Part shown: one piece after another, positions 23,689 to 32,290 of the stretch | How positions within the stretch are numbered: position 1 is the stretch's first letter | Layout: every line of letters starts with the position of its first letter | Assembly (NCBI GenBank): GCA_028289645.1 | Contig: JANQOK010000020.1 | Location: 106,562 to 170,561 of the forward strand | Source of the DNA: Anderseniella sp. | Lineage (GTDB): Bacteria; Pseudomonadota; Alphaproteobacteria; Rhizobiales; Aestuariivirgaceae | Direction of reading: 5' to 3' | Length of the DNA: 64,000 nucleotides | Position numbers and translations under genes: made by a program | The notes under the pieces: model-generated | What the model saw: the letters and a program-made list of their open reading frames with translations, nothing else | What the model was told of the DNA's origin: nothing | Databases searched by the model: none

Positions 23689-25719
23689 TCAGCCGCCTAT
23701 CCGGCCATCGTTTTTCTTTCGCGCCGAGACAACGGACGGCCGCGGCGGCATGCTGTCGTCAAAGTCCGGCCACCGGGTGGCGGGATCTTCAAATGTTGAA
23801 GCTCTTTCAAAACCCGGGAATTTCTCGGTGCCGTCCGTGCCGGGGTGTTGTACGGGCAGAAATACCGTTTTGTAGTCTTCGGTGAAACAGGGGCCGCACA
23901 TTTCGGCTCCGACCGGCACTCTGAAGAAGAGTTTCGACGTGCCTCGGGCTTCGCCGGTCGTGTCGACTGCATAAAGGCCATCCGCCCTGCCGGTCTTGTT
24001 CCAGTGTTTTCCCTGATCGGTCGCAACCCAGAGCCGGCCATCTCCATCGATCGCGCAATTGTCCGGCGATGCAAACCAGCCATCGGCTGAGGTGGCCGGG
24101 TTCCATAAGGCGCCGACTTCAGCGACCGAAGGATCGCCGCACTTGATAAGTATCTGCCAATTGAACCGGTCCGCGGCGTGATCGCGGTCAGGTGCAGTCA
24201 TCTCTATGATGTGGCCGAAATGGTTCTCGGCACGCGGGTTAGCCTCGTCACGCTGATCGTCTTTGCGCTTGTGATTGTTGGTCAGCATGACGTAGATCTT
24301 GCCGGTCTGTTCATCAGGTTGAACATCCTCCGGACGGTCCATCGGCGTTGCTCCAAGCGCCTTCGCTGCCAGCCTGGCGTCGATGACGACCTGTGCCTGG
24401 CTCTCCCAGCCGTTTTCAGGAACAAGCGGGCCCACGCCATAGGTCAGGGGGAGCCAATCGACAGTTCCGTTCGGATTGAAACGGGCAACCGAAAGTGTTC
24501 CTGCCGACAGCAGGCGCTTGTTGGATTCGCGGTCATCGGAAATCGTGTTGGCGGACACGAACCGGTAGACATATTCAAACCGGGCATCGTCGCCGGAGTA
24601 GATGATGACGCGCCCATCGGCATTCAGTATGCACTCACAGCCTTCATGCCTGAACCTGCCCAGGGCGGTGTGCTTCACCGGCGTTGAGGACGCGTCGAAC
24701 GGATCAATCTCAACCACCCAGCCGAACCGGTTTGGTTCATTGGGTTCCTTGTCCACGTTGAAGCGGGGCTGGTACGCCCCCCAATTATACCAGTTGCCCG
24801 GAACTCCGTATCTGGCATAGCTGTCCGCCTGGGTGCCTCCGAGGCCTTTTTTGCGGCGTACCTGCTTGCCTTTCTTCTCTTCCATCTCGTCGGTCCAGAA
24901 ATAACCGTGAAAGTTTTCCTCCGCGGCGAGATAGGTGCCCCAGGGAGTGATACCGCCGGCGCAATTGTTCAGGGTCCCGACAATGCGCCTGCCTGACGGA
25001 TCGTTGCTGGTCTGCAACCGCGGGTGCCCCGCGGCCGGGCCGTCAACCGACATTTCCGTATTGGACGCAGATATGCGGCGGTTGTAGGCGGATGTGATCA
25101 GAGGAAGCCATTTGCCGTCCTGCTGCTCGAGTTCGATCACACTGACACCGTGCGCAGCCATTTCGACATCGACCATCTGCGCAGTTATCTCCGCCAGGTC
25201 ATTGTCTTTCGGTGACGCTGTCAGCCCGGCAAACATGACCTCCGGACTGGTGTACTCGTGGTTGACGCACATCAGCAGGTTGTCCGGGCGCTCTGGAATC
25301 TTGAACAGGCCGACATAGTCATTGTTGTAGCCAAACTGCCGGTGCTGGCGGGCCGCGGTTTGTGCGTTTGGATCAAATGGCTCCGAGTCGGCGAACAGGG
25401 CGTCTCCCCAGCGCAGCACGATGTCGGCTTCATAACCGTCCGCGATGTGGTGGTTGGTATCAATGCCAGCCTGCAATTCGCTGAAGTCAAACGCCGACGG
25501 TGTGCCGCCGGTTGTGGCGGAAACAGGCGATGCAGCGCCCCCCATCAGATACGATACCGTTGTCACGGCCAGCGCACCCTTCAGCACATCGCGCCGTCCG
25601 AACCGTTGCTGGATGACGTCGCCGATGGTGGCTGTGTCTATGGCATGGGTCGGTATGTCATCGGATGCCTCAAAGGCCTCCGCCTTGTTGCTGAACCGTG
25701 CATCGTTGCTGTTTGACAT
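23689..25719 (-). CDS. phoX: PhoX-type alkaline phosphatase (DUF839)
   Basis: A 676-residue PhoX-family phosphatase, a Ca2+/Fe3+ enzyme that frees phosphate from organic esters in the periplasm. The Tat signal is at 42-66 (RRDVLKGALAVTTVSYLMGG), after a ~40-residue cytosolic leader typical of PhoX. Family motifs include LLMCVNHEYTSPEVMF, NNCAGGITPWGTYLAAEENFHGYF and DARFEYVYRFVS. The C-terminus reads GPCFTEDYKTVFLPVQHPG. No clear Pho box was found upstream. The gene is convergent with the TPR gene. Confidence 0.93.
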   Translation of the reverse strand: MSNSNDARFSNKAEAFEASDDIPTHAIDTATIGDVIQQRFGRRDVLKGALAVTTVSYLMGGAASPVSATTGGTPSAFDFSELQAGIDTNHHIADGYEADIVLRWGDALFADSEPFDPNAQTAARQHRQFGYNNDYVGLFKIPERPDNLLMCVNHEYTSPEVMFAGLTASPKDNDLAEITAQMVDVEMAAHGVSVIELEQQDGKWLPLITSAYNRRISASNTEMSVDGPAAGHPRLQTSNDPSGRRIVGTLNNCAGGITPWGTYLAAEENFHGYFWTDEMEEKKGKQVRRKKGLGGTQADSYARYGVPGNWYNWGAYQPRFNVDKEPNEPNRFGWVVEIDPFDASSTPVKHTALGRFRHEGCECILNADGRVIIYSGDDARFEYVYRFVSANTISDDRESNKRLLSAGTLSVARFNPNGTVDWLPLTYGVGPLVPENGWESQAQVVIDARLAAKALGATPMDRPEDVQPDEQTGKIYVMLTNNHKRKDDQRDEANPRAENHFGHIIEMTAPDRDHAADRFNWQILIKCGDPSVAEVGALWNPATSADGWFASPDNCAIDGDGRLWVATDQGKHWNKTGRADGLYAVDTTGEARGTSKLFFRVPVGAEMCGPCFTEDYKTVFLPVQHPGTDGTEKFPGFERASTFEDPATRWPDFDDSMPPRPSVVSARKKNDGRIGG

Positions 25720-25896
25720 TGCTGCGTCACCTTTGTGCTTGGCCCGTGCTTGCCGGTGTCTTCTGCCGTCGCTGGCTACCTGATCAGTACGACATTCGAA
25801 TGAAGGTTAAAGTTGCCTCGACCAACCCGGCAGAAGCGGTTAGGCTCAGTGTTTCAGGGCCCGCTGGGGCGTAATATGCCATGTGAGGAAGATACT

Positions 25897-26463
25897 GTGT
25901 CAACCGAACTGTTGCTGCCGCAAGTAACGATGCCCGGCCTGAGCTTTCGCGAGTGGCAGGCCGGTGATGCTCCGGCACTGGCGCGCTTCATGACCCGGCC
26001 GGAATACAACCGCTGGCTTGCCGTAAAACTGCAGTCCGTGGCAGAGATCAACGTTGTCCTCAAACGCCATCTGGCCCGGCAGAAATCACGCAACCGTCGC
26101 CATTTCAGACTGTGTGCCGTTGATGCGGGAACCGGAGAACTGATTGCCGACGGCTTCATCTGGCTGCTCGGCGGCGGCGCGGCGGAAGTCGGCTGGGGCG
26201 TTGATCCGACGGTCTGGGGCACCGGCGCCGGCTCCATGATGGGCGAGGTGCTGTGTGCGATGGCCATTGAGCGCCTCGATGCAACTGAAGTGTGGTGCAA
26301 AGTCATGGCGCCCAACCTTGCTTCCGCCCGTATTGCCGGCAAACTTGGATTCTCGATGCAACGCACCGTGATGCCGGGATCGACAGGCCTGAATCGCGCC
26401 CATGATGTCGAGATTTACCGGCTCCTTGCCTCGGAGTATTTTGAGCGCGGTTATGCCATCTGA
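25897..26463 (+). CDS. GNAT family N-acetyltransferase
   Basis: About 188 residues. The RimJ/RimL-like GNAT fold is visible as LSFREWQAGDAPALARFM at the start, VGWGVDPTVWGTGAGSMMGEVL (acetyl-CoA pyrophosphate loop) in the centre, and NLASARIAGKLGFSMQRTV near the end. The GTG at 25897 follows AGGAAG; the ATG at 25876 is an alternative. It overlaps the next gene by 11 bases. The acceptor is unknown. Confidence 0.8.
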   Translation: MSTELLLPQVTMPGLSFREWQAGDAPALARFMTRPEYNRWLAVKLQSVAEINVVLKRHLARQKSRNRRHFRLCAVDAGTGELIADGFIWLLGGGAAEVGWGVDPTVWGTGAGSMMGEVLCAMAIERLDATEVWCKVMAPNLASARIAGKLGFSMQRTVMPGSTGLNRAHDVEIYRLLASEYFERGYAI

Positions 26464-27700
26464 TACCGGTCGCGCCGCGACAGCTGCGGTTGTTGGCGCT
26501 GGTCCTGCGGGCCTGATGGCGGCCGACGCCATGGCGAGGGCGGGCGTTCGTGTCACGATTTTCGAGCGCATGCCGTCCGCCGGCCGCAAGTTCCTGATGG
26601 CGGGCAGGGGTGGTCTGAACCTAACCCATTCTGAGCCGATAGACGGTTTTCTGTCGCGCTATGCCGACGCAGCAGTCTGGCTTGGCCCGGCGATCACGCA
26701 GTTTTCGCCAAGCGATGTGCGGCTATGGGCAGACCGCCATGGCGAAGAGACCTTTGTCGGAACTTCGGGCCGGGTGTTTCCGCGAAGTTTCAAGGCGTCG
26801 CCGCTGTTGCGGGCCTGGCTGCGCGAACTCAGCGAGCTGGGTGTCGTGCTTGAAACCCGCAGGCATTGGACCGGCTGGGGCGATGACGGCGTGCTGAGTT
26901 TCTCAGACGGATCCCAAGCTGCTGCCGACGCCTGTGTCCTTGCTCTGGGTGGGGCCAGCTGGCCGCGGCTCGGGGCGGATGGTGGCTGGGTGTCTGTCCT
27001 GGCGGCCAGGGGCATCGAAGTTTCACCGCTTGTTGCATCCAACGCCGGCATCGACTGCGCCTGGTCGGATGTCACTGTTGCGCGTCATGCCGGGCAGCCG
27101 CTAAAACGCATTGCCGTGACAGTGGCCGGGCGCACAGCCCGCGGCGAGGCCATGATCAGCCGCTCAGGACTCGAGGGTGGCGCCATTTATGCCTTGTCGC
27201 GGGAACTGCGGGCCGCCTTGGCCACGTCAAGCGACTGTGAACTGCGGCTTGATTTGCGTCCTGACCTCGATGCCGGCCGGTTGGCTGCGAGGTTTGGCAA
27301 TGTCCCGCGCAAACAATCATTGTCCAACCGGCTGCGCAGGGCCGCCGGGCTGTCACCGCAGGCCATCTCCGTATGGCGCGACTGCGTTGATGCACAAGCT
27401 CTCGACACCGACGAAGACCTTGCCCGCAGTGTCAAGGCTGTCGTGGTCAAGGTCACCGGCATCCAACCCATCGACAGGGCGATATCGTCTGCCGGCGGCA
27501 TTGCCGCGGGCGAAGTGGATGAAAACTTCATGCTGAACAAGCAGCCGGGCGTTTTTGTGTGCGGCGAAATGCTGGACTGGGATGCGCCGACCGGCGGTTA
27601 CCTGTTGCAGGCCTGCTTTGCGACCGGACGGGCAGCCGGTCAAGCTGCCGCACAATATGCCCAACAGGCGGTCAGGCATCCGGTTTCCGAAAGTCAGTGA
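26453..27700 (+). CDS. FAD-dependent oxidoreductase, HI0933/BaiN family
   Basis: A 415-residue flavoprotein. The FAD dinucleotide motif is AAVVGAGPAGLMAADAMA near residue 11, followed by the family signature RKFLMAGRGGLNLTHSEP and, at the C-terminus, GVFVCGEMLDWDAPTGGYLL and ATGRAAGQAA. The central region is the inserted domain of the HI0933 group, whose in vivo substrate is poorly known. The ATG at 26453 overlaps the GNAT gene end, so the two are co-translated. Confidence 0.88.
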   Translation: MPSDTGRAATAAVVGAGPAGLMAADAMARAGVRVTIFERMPSAGRKFLMAGRGGLNLTHSEPIDGFLSRYADAAVWLGPAITQFSPSDVRLWADRHGEETFVGTSGRVFPRSFKASPLLRAWLRELSELGVVLETRRHWTGWGDDGVLSFSDGSQAAADACVLALGGASWPRLGADGGWVSVLAARGIEVSPLVASNAGIDCAWSDVTVARHAGQPLKRIAVTVAGRTARGEAMISRSGLEGGAIYALSRELRAALATSSDCELRLDLRPDLDAGRLAARFGNVPRKQSLSNRLRRAAGLSPQAISVWRDCVDAQALDTDEDLARSVKAVVVKVTGIQPIDRAISSAGGIAAGEVDENFMLNKQPGVFVCGEMLDWDAPTGGYLLQACFATGRAAGQAAAQYAQQAVRHPVSESQ

Positions 27701-27801
27701 AGTCTGCATTCGGCAGTCGAACATTTTCATTGCGGGCAGGCGGGTTTTCCAACATCCTGCGGCGCATGACCCCGTCATGACATCGCGAAGGAGACAAGTC
27801 G

Positions 27802-28566
27802 ATGACCGTTGCCGCCACGCCGTTGCGTCCCAACCGCCTTGACCATTCCGAGACCCGGGCCGACCTGGCCGCCGCTTTCCGGTGGACAGCCCGGCTGAAC
27901 ATGCATGAAGGCGTTGCCAACCATTTCTCCGTCGCCGTCAACGACGACGGAACGCAGTTTCTGATGAACCCCAACCAGATGCATTTTGCCCGCATCAAGG
28001 CGTCGGACCTGTTGCTGCTGGACGCCAACGACCCTGATACCATGGCACGGCCCGACGCGCCTGACCCGACCGCTTGGGGGTTGCATGGCGCCATTCACCG
28101 CCTGTGCCCGCATGCCCGTGTCGCCATGCATGTGCACTCCATTCATGCCACCGTTCTGGCCACTCTGGACGATCCGGGCCTGCCGCCGATCGACCAGAAT
28201 TGCGCGATATTTTTCAACCGGTACGCGATCGACGACGAGTATGGCGGGCTGGCATTTGAAGAAGAGGCCGAGCGCGCCTGCCGGCAACTGTCGGATCCGT
28301 CGAAACAGGTGCTGATCATGGGTAACCACGGCATCATGGTCATCGGCGACACGGTCGCCGATGCGTTCAACCGCATGTACTATTTTGAGCGCGCTGCGGA
28401 AACCTACATCAAGGCCTTGTGGACCGGGCGCAAGCTGAAAGTGCTGTCTGATGAGGTGGCTGAGAAGACCGCGCGCGAGATCGAGCAATATCCCGGACAG
28501 GCGGATTGTCATTTCAATGAGTTGAAGGCCATTCTCAACGAGGAAGGCTCCGATTATGCCCACTGA
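27802..28566 (+). CDS. Class II aldolase/adducin family protein
   Basis: A 254-residue protein of the class II aldolase fold. The zinc histidines are likely in VAMHVHSIHATV and the later MGNHGIMVIG; the substrate-site NHFSVAVNDDGTQFLMNP strand is near the N-terminus. Members cleave or epimerise phosphorylated or carboxylated sugars, but some have other roles. Its last 11 bases overlap the sterol desaturase-like gene, so the two probably act together. Confidence 0.85.
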   Translation: MTVAATPLRPNRLDHSETRADLAAAFRWTARLNMHEGVANHFSVAVNDDGTQFLMNPNQMHFARIKASDLLLLDANDPDTMARPDAPDPTAWGLHGAIHRLCPHARVAMHVHSIHATVLATLDDPGLPPIDQNCAIFFNRYAIDDEYGGLAFEEEAERACRQLSDPSKQVLIMGNHGIMVIGDTVADAFNRMYYFERAAETYIKALWTGRKLKVLSDEVAEKTAREIEQYPGQADCHFNELKAILNEEGSDYAH

Positions 28567-29560
28567 GCGGGCAGGCAAGTCCGGCTCGTCCGGCAAGTGG
28601 AACTACTATCCTGAACTGCCGCTGGCCGATAGCTCGATTTTCGCATGGCCGCCGGATTTGAGATTCCTGGCGCGTTGGTTCCGGCGCAACTGGCTGTCGT
28701 TGAGCGAGCGCATGCTGTTGCTCGCAATCGCGGTGGCAGCCTGGCATTTTCTGTATCCCGGTCTCGAGCAGGCCAAAACACTTGCCGCTGGCTGGATAGT
28801 GCAGACCTGGGCCGTCAACATGGGACTGATGCTGGCTGTTGCCGGATCGCTGCACTACTACTTCTACATCCGGCGCGGGCAGGGCAAGACACTGAAGTTC
28901 GACCATCGCGACATGGCCACAGGCAGCCGGTCATTTGCATTCAGGAACCAGGTGCACGACAACATGTTCTGGTCGCTGGCAAGCGGTGTGTCGTTCTGGA
29001 CCGCGTTTCAGGTGCTGACGCTTTGGGCGATGGCCAATGGCTATCTGCCGACAACAAGCTTTGCCGACAACCCGTTGTGGTTTCTTGCTTTTTTCGTACT
29101 GATGCCGATCTGGTCGGCATTTCATTTCTACTGGATACACCGGTTTCTGCATGTGCCGTTTTTGTACCGGCATGTTCATTCCCTGCATCACCGCAATGTC
29201 AATGTCGGTCCCTGGTCGGGTCTGTCCATGCACCCGGTTGAACACCTTCTGTATTTCACATCCGTGATGATCCATATGGTCGTGGCATCGCATCCGGTGC
29301 ACGTGATCTACAATCTGCATTACCAGGCGCTGGGCGCGGCCATGACCCACACCGGCTATGAGCACCTGCTGGTCAGGGACAAGCGTCGCCTCGCGCTCGG
29401 CACCTTTTATCACCAGTTGCATCACCGGTTCTTCGAATGCAATTACGGCAACCAGGAGATGCCCTGGGACCGCTGGTTCGGCACCTTCCATGATGGTTCC
29501 GACGATGCCACGCGCCGGATCCGTGAGAGAAAACAGCACATGCATGCAAGTGTCAGCTAG
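28556..29560 (+). CDS. Sterol desaturase / fatty acid hydroxylase family protein
   Basis: A 334-residue membrane di-iron oxygenase. The histidine boxes are FHFYWIHRFLH, HVHSLHHRNVN and YHQLHHRFFECNYG. There are hydrophobic segments near residues 50-75, 83-105, 150-180 and 235-255. Members hydroxylate or desaturate lipids such as sterols, hopanoids, carotenoids or fatty acids; the substrate is unknown. It overlaps the class II aldolase gene by 11 bases. Confidence 0.87.
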   Translation: MPTERAGKSGSSGKWNYYPELPLADSSIFAWPPDLRFLARWFRRNWLSLSERMLLLAIAVAAWHFLYPGLEQAKTLAAGWIVQTWAVNMGLMLAVAGSLHYYFYIRRGQGKTLKFDHRDMATGSRSFAFRNQVHDNMFWSLASGVSFWTAFQVLTLWAMANGYLPTTSFADNPLWFLAFFVLMPIWSAFHFYWIHRFLHVPFLYRHVHSLHHRNVNVGPWSGLSMHPVEHLLYFTSVMIHMVVASHPVHVIYNLHYQALGAAMTHTGYEHLLVRDKRRLALGTFYHQLHHRFFECNYGNQEMPWDRWFGTFHDGSDDATRRIRERKQHMHASVS

Positions 29561-29670
29561 GTGGCATTTGTGCCGGACGTGCCGTGATCTGCTATCGTGA
29601 TGTCGTACATTGAATTGCACCAGTATTGATTTCAGCTACAGCTAGCGTTTTCGTTGGAGCCCGGATAGCC

Positions 29671-31083
29671 ATGTTTCTGTCGGTATTTGACATCTTCAAG
29701 ATAGGCGTGGGGCCATCATCGTCACATACGATGGGGCCGATGACGGCTGCTGCGCGGTTTCTGGACGACCTGCGTACCGGGCGGACCCCGATTCCCGGTT
29801 CCGGTGCGCCGGCCCACGTCCAGTGCACGCTGCACGGCTCGCTGGCATTTACCGGCAAGGGGCACTCCACCGACCGTGCCGTCATTCTGGGGCTGTGCGG
29901 TTTTGAACCTGCCACCATCGATCCGGATGACGCTGAGAAGGCCCTGGCAGAGGTTGCCACAACCCGTACTGTGCAGCCTGAAGGATTGCATCCACTGAAG
30001 TTCAATCCAGACGAAGACCTGATCTTTGATTACGGGCCGCCGCTTGACGGCCACGCAAACGGCATGGTGTTGCGCGCGTTCGATGCCGCAGGTGCATTGC
30101 GGCTGGAGGAAACCTATTTCTCCATCGGCGGCGGTTTCATTTTGACGGCGGATGAACTGGCGGAGCTGGACCGCACGCCGGCCGGCCTGAAAACCGCCAA
30201 GAAGGAAGCCGGTTACCGGTATCCGTTTTCAACTGCCAAAGAGATGCTGGCGCTGGGCGTCAAGCATGGCAAGACCATTGCCCAGATGAAGCGCGCCAAC
30301 GAACAGGCCCACATAGATCCGGCCCAGCTGGATGAGCGTCTGAACGAGGTCTGGAACACCATGTCGGCCTGTATTGACCGGGGCCTGCGCGAAGAAGGCA
30401 TCCTGCCCGGCGGCCTGAATGTGCGCCGCCGCGCCAAGAAGATCTACGAACGCCTTGTTGAGCAGCGCGGCTCCAACATGGCGCAGCCTCATGTGGCCAA
30501 TGACTGGATGTCGGTCTATGCAATGGCCGTCAACGAGGAGAACGCAGCCGGCGGCAAGGTGGTGACGTCGCCCACCAATGGCGCGGCTGGTGTTGTGCCG
30601 GCGGTGATGCGCTATTACCGCGATCACTGCATCGGCTCCAATGACGAAGGTCTGCGCACGTTTCTGCTCACGGCCGCCGCCATCGGCGGACTGATCAAGC
30701 ACAATGCCTCCATCTCCGGTGCCGAGGTGGGGTGTCAGGGCGAGGTCGGCTCTGCTGCAGCCATGGCCGCGGCAGGCCTGTGTGCAGCGCTCGGCGGCAG
30801 CAATGAGCAGATCGAGAATGCTGCCGAGATAGCCCTGGAACACCATCTCGGCATGAGTTGTGATCCGGTTGCCGGGCTGGTCCAGGTGCCGTGCATCGAA
30901 CGCAACGGGCTCGGCGCCATCAAGGCGGTGTCAGCCGCATCCCTGGCGCTGCACGGCGATGGTGAACATTTCATGCCGCTGGACAACTGCATCGAAGCCA
31001 TGCGCCAGACCGGCCAGGACATGTCGGAAAAATACAAGGAAACCAGCCTCGGCGGCCTGGCGGTCAATCTGCCGGAGTGCTGA
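29671..31083 (+). CDS. sdaA: L-serine ammonia-lyase (iron-sulfur, single chain)
   Basis: A 470-residue L-serine dehydratase that converts L-serine to pyruvate and ammonia with a [4Fe-4S] cluster. The N-terminal beta domain opens [23 protein letters not shown]. The alpha domain has the cluster cysteines in [21 protein letters not shown] and VQVPCIERN. The chain ends in LPEC, whose terminal cysteine can occupy the free iron site as an autoinhibitory tail. The frame runs upstream to 29626, but the family N-terminus fixes 29671. It needs clusters of the kind the SUF system makes. Confidence 0.94.
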   Translation: MFLSVFDIFKIGVGPSSSHTMGPMTAAARFLDDLRTGRTPIPGSGAPAHVQCTLHGSLAFTGKGHSTDRAVILGLCGFEPATIDPDDAEKALAEVATTRTVQPEGLHPLKFNPDEDLIFDYGPPLDGHANGMVLRAFDAAGALRLEETYFSIGGGFILTADELAELDRTPAGLKTAKKEAGYRYPFSTAKEMLALGVKHGKTIAQMKRANEQAHIDPAQLDERLNEVWNTMSACIDRGLREEGILPGGLNVRRRAKKIYERLVEQRGSNMAQPHVANDWMSVYAMAVNEENAAGGKVVTSPTNGAAGVVPAVMRYYRDHCIGSNDEGLRTFLLTAAAIGGLIKHNASISGAEVGCQGEVGSAAAMAAAGLCAALGGSNEQIENAAEIALEHHLGMSCDPVAGLVQVPCIERNGLGAIKAVSAASLALHGDGEHFMPLDNCIEAMRQTGQDMSEKYKETSLGGLAVNLPEC

Positions 31084-31094
31084 TAGCCGCCGCT

Positions 31095-31131
31095 CATTGT
31101 CATCCTCGGGACAAGCCCGGGGATGACAATG
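31095..31131. repeat. Palindromic element, CATTGTCATCC type
   Basis: CATTGTCATCC and its exact complement enclose a second stem (CGGG/CCCG) around ACAAG, giving a long near-perfect hairpin 11 bases after sdaA. This is the dispersed palindrome commonly seen between genes in alphaproteobacteria. A partial copy (AATTGTCATTCGGGAG) follows at about 31150. It may also end the sdaA transcript. Apart from a possible small gene at 31330, the 380-base gap holds nothing else that I recognise. Confidence 0.7.
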
Positions 31132-31329
31132 TCAGCATGAGTTCGAGTTCAATTGTCATTCGGGAGCGGAGAACGGCCCGCTGAAGGCGGATAAGCTGTT
31201 CGACCACCAATAAAGCCTGCTTGCGGGCGCGAGAAAAAGAATCCGATCAATGTTCCCTATCTGGCCTGTGCCTTGCTCAAGTCTTAACAGGACGTAGCGA
31301 CGCTGTATCAAAAAGACACAAGGCTCGGC

Positions 31330-31482
31330 ATGCTCTACAAGATGTTCAAGGTGGGAAAATGGGTGATTATCGCGGATTTATCCGCCGGCGTGGTGATAAA
31401 CGCGGCCTGGGCTATGGGGCTGATCAACCCGCTTAGCTGGGGGGCAAGCCTGGCCCATGCGCTTCAGACGACCTTGCACTGA
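31330..31482 (+). CDS. Possible 50-residue membrane peptide
   Basis: An open frame of 50 codons starting MLYKMFKVGKWVIIAD, with one likely membrane helix (about residues 11-33) and the short C-terminal part NPLSWGASLAHALQTTLH. Its last 19 bases overlap the 3' end of the convergent FAH gene. Only a weak ribosome binding site (AAGGCT) is seen. The amphipathic, Trp-containing sequence looks protein-like, but a chance frame is possible. Confidence 0.35.
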   Translation: MLYKMFKVGKWVIIADLSAGVVINAAWAMGLINPLSWGASLAHALQTTLH

Positions 31483-32162
31483 AACCCGCCGATCCCATCC
31501 ACGAAGCCTTCCATGAGATCGCCGCGCACAACGGGCGCGACCCCTGACGGGGTCCCCGACATGATCAGGTCGCCGGCCGCGAGTTCAAACAAGCCGGAGA
31601 GGTAGGAAATCATCTCCGGCACCTTCCAGATCATCTGGTTCAAGTCGCCCTGCTGGCGCATCTCGCCATTCACCTTCAGCCAGATCGCACCTTCATCCGG
31701 GTGCCCGATGTCCGATGCAGGCACCAACCCGGTCATCGGCGCGGAATGATCAAACGCCTTGCCGATCTCCCACGGCCGGCCCGCTTTCTTCATTTCGCCC
31801 TGCAGGTCGCGGCGGGTCATGTCGAGACCGGCGCCGTAGCCATAGACATGGTCCAACGCATCATCCAGCGCGATGTCCCGGCCACCGGATCTCAGCGCCA
31901 CCACCATTTCAATCTCGTGGTGAACATCGTTTGAGGCGGGCGGGTAGGGGAAGGTGATCTCGCCGTCCGCGTCTGCCGTGGCGATGTTCTCCGGGCACTT
32001 GAGAAAGAAGAACGGATCCTCCCGGTCCGGATCGTGCCCCATCTCGATGGCGTGCGCGGCATAGTTGCGCCCGACACAATAGACCCGGCGCACCGGGAGC
32101 GTGTCTGACGTGCCGGACACGGGCAGGGTGATGCGGGCAGGGCAAGCGATGACGTGGGACAT
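31464..32162 (-). CDS. Fumarylacetoacetate hydrolase (FAH) family protein
   Basis: A 232-residue FAH-fold hydrolase or isomerase. The signature is VYCVGRNYAAHAIEMGHDP, followed by PFFFLKCPENI, the metal-site HHEIEMVVAL and GYGAGLDMTRRDLQ. DLIMSGTPSGVAPV near the end is the conserved C-terminal loop. The compact size resembles fumarylpyruvate hydrolases of aromatic-acid degradation, but no other such gene is nearby. It lies downstream of the giant RTX gene, separated by a terminator and a palindrome. Confidence 0.88.
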   Translation of the reverse strand: MSHVIACPARITLPVSGTSDTLPVRRVYCVGRNYAAHAIEMGHDPDREDPFFFLKCPENIATADADGEITFPYPPASNDVHHEIEMVVALRSGGRDIALDDALDHVYGYGAGLDMTRRDLQGEMKKAGRPWEIGKAFDHSAPMTGLVPASDIGHPDEGAIWLKVNGEMRQQGDLNQMIWKVPEMISYLSGLFELAAGDLIMSGTPSGVAPVVRGDLMEGFVDGIGGFQCKVV

Positions 32163-32194
32163 GGCGGATGTGCTTTCGGTCGGTAAATCAGGAA

Positions 32195-32211
32195 GCTAAA
32201 CCCGGTTTAGC
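32195..32211. promoter_or_regulatory. 17-bp palindrome in the FAH gene leader
   Basis: GCTAAACC-C-GGTTTAGC is perfect and lies 33 bases before the minus-strand ATG at 32162. Its place between promoter and start suggests an operator for a dedicated repressor of the FAH gene, such as a GntR- or IclR-type regulator. Confidence 0.45.
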
Positions 32212-32249
32212 CTCTTGCTTACTGGAGAGAAAGTGCAATTCCATCATGC

Positions 32250-32284
32250 GACGGCGCCGACCCGTTTCCGGACCCGGCGCCGTC
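32250..32284 (-). terminator. Hairpin after the RTX gene
   Basis: A perfect 10-base-pair stem (GACGGCGCCG / CGGCGCCGTC) begins 7 bases after the RTX stop codon on the minus strand. No T-run follows, but the stem is very stable. It would isolate the FAH gene from RTX transcription. Confidence 0.55.
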
Positions 32285-32290
32285 ATCTGC

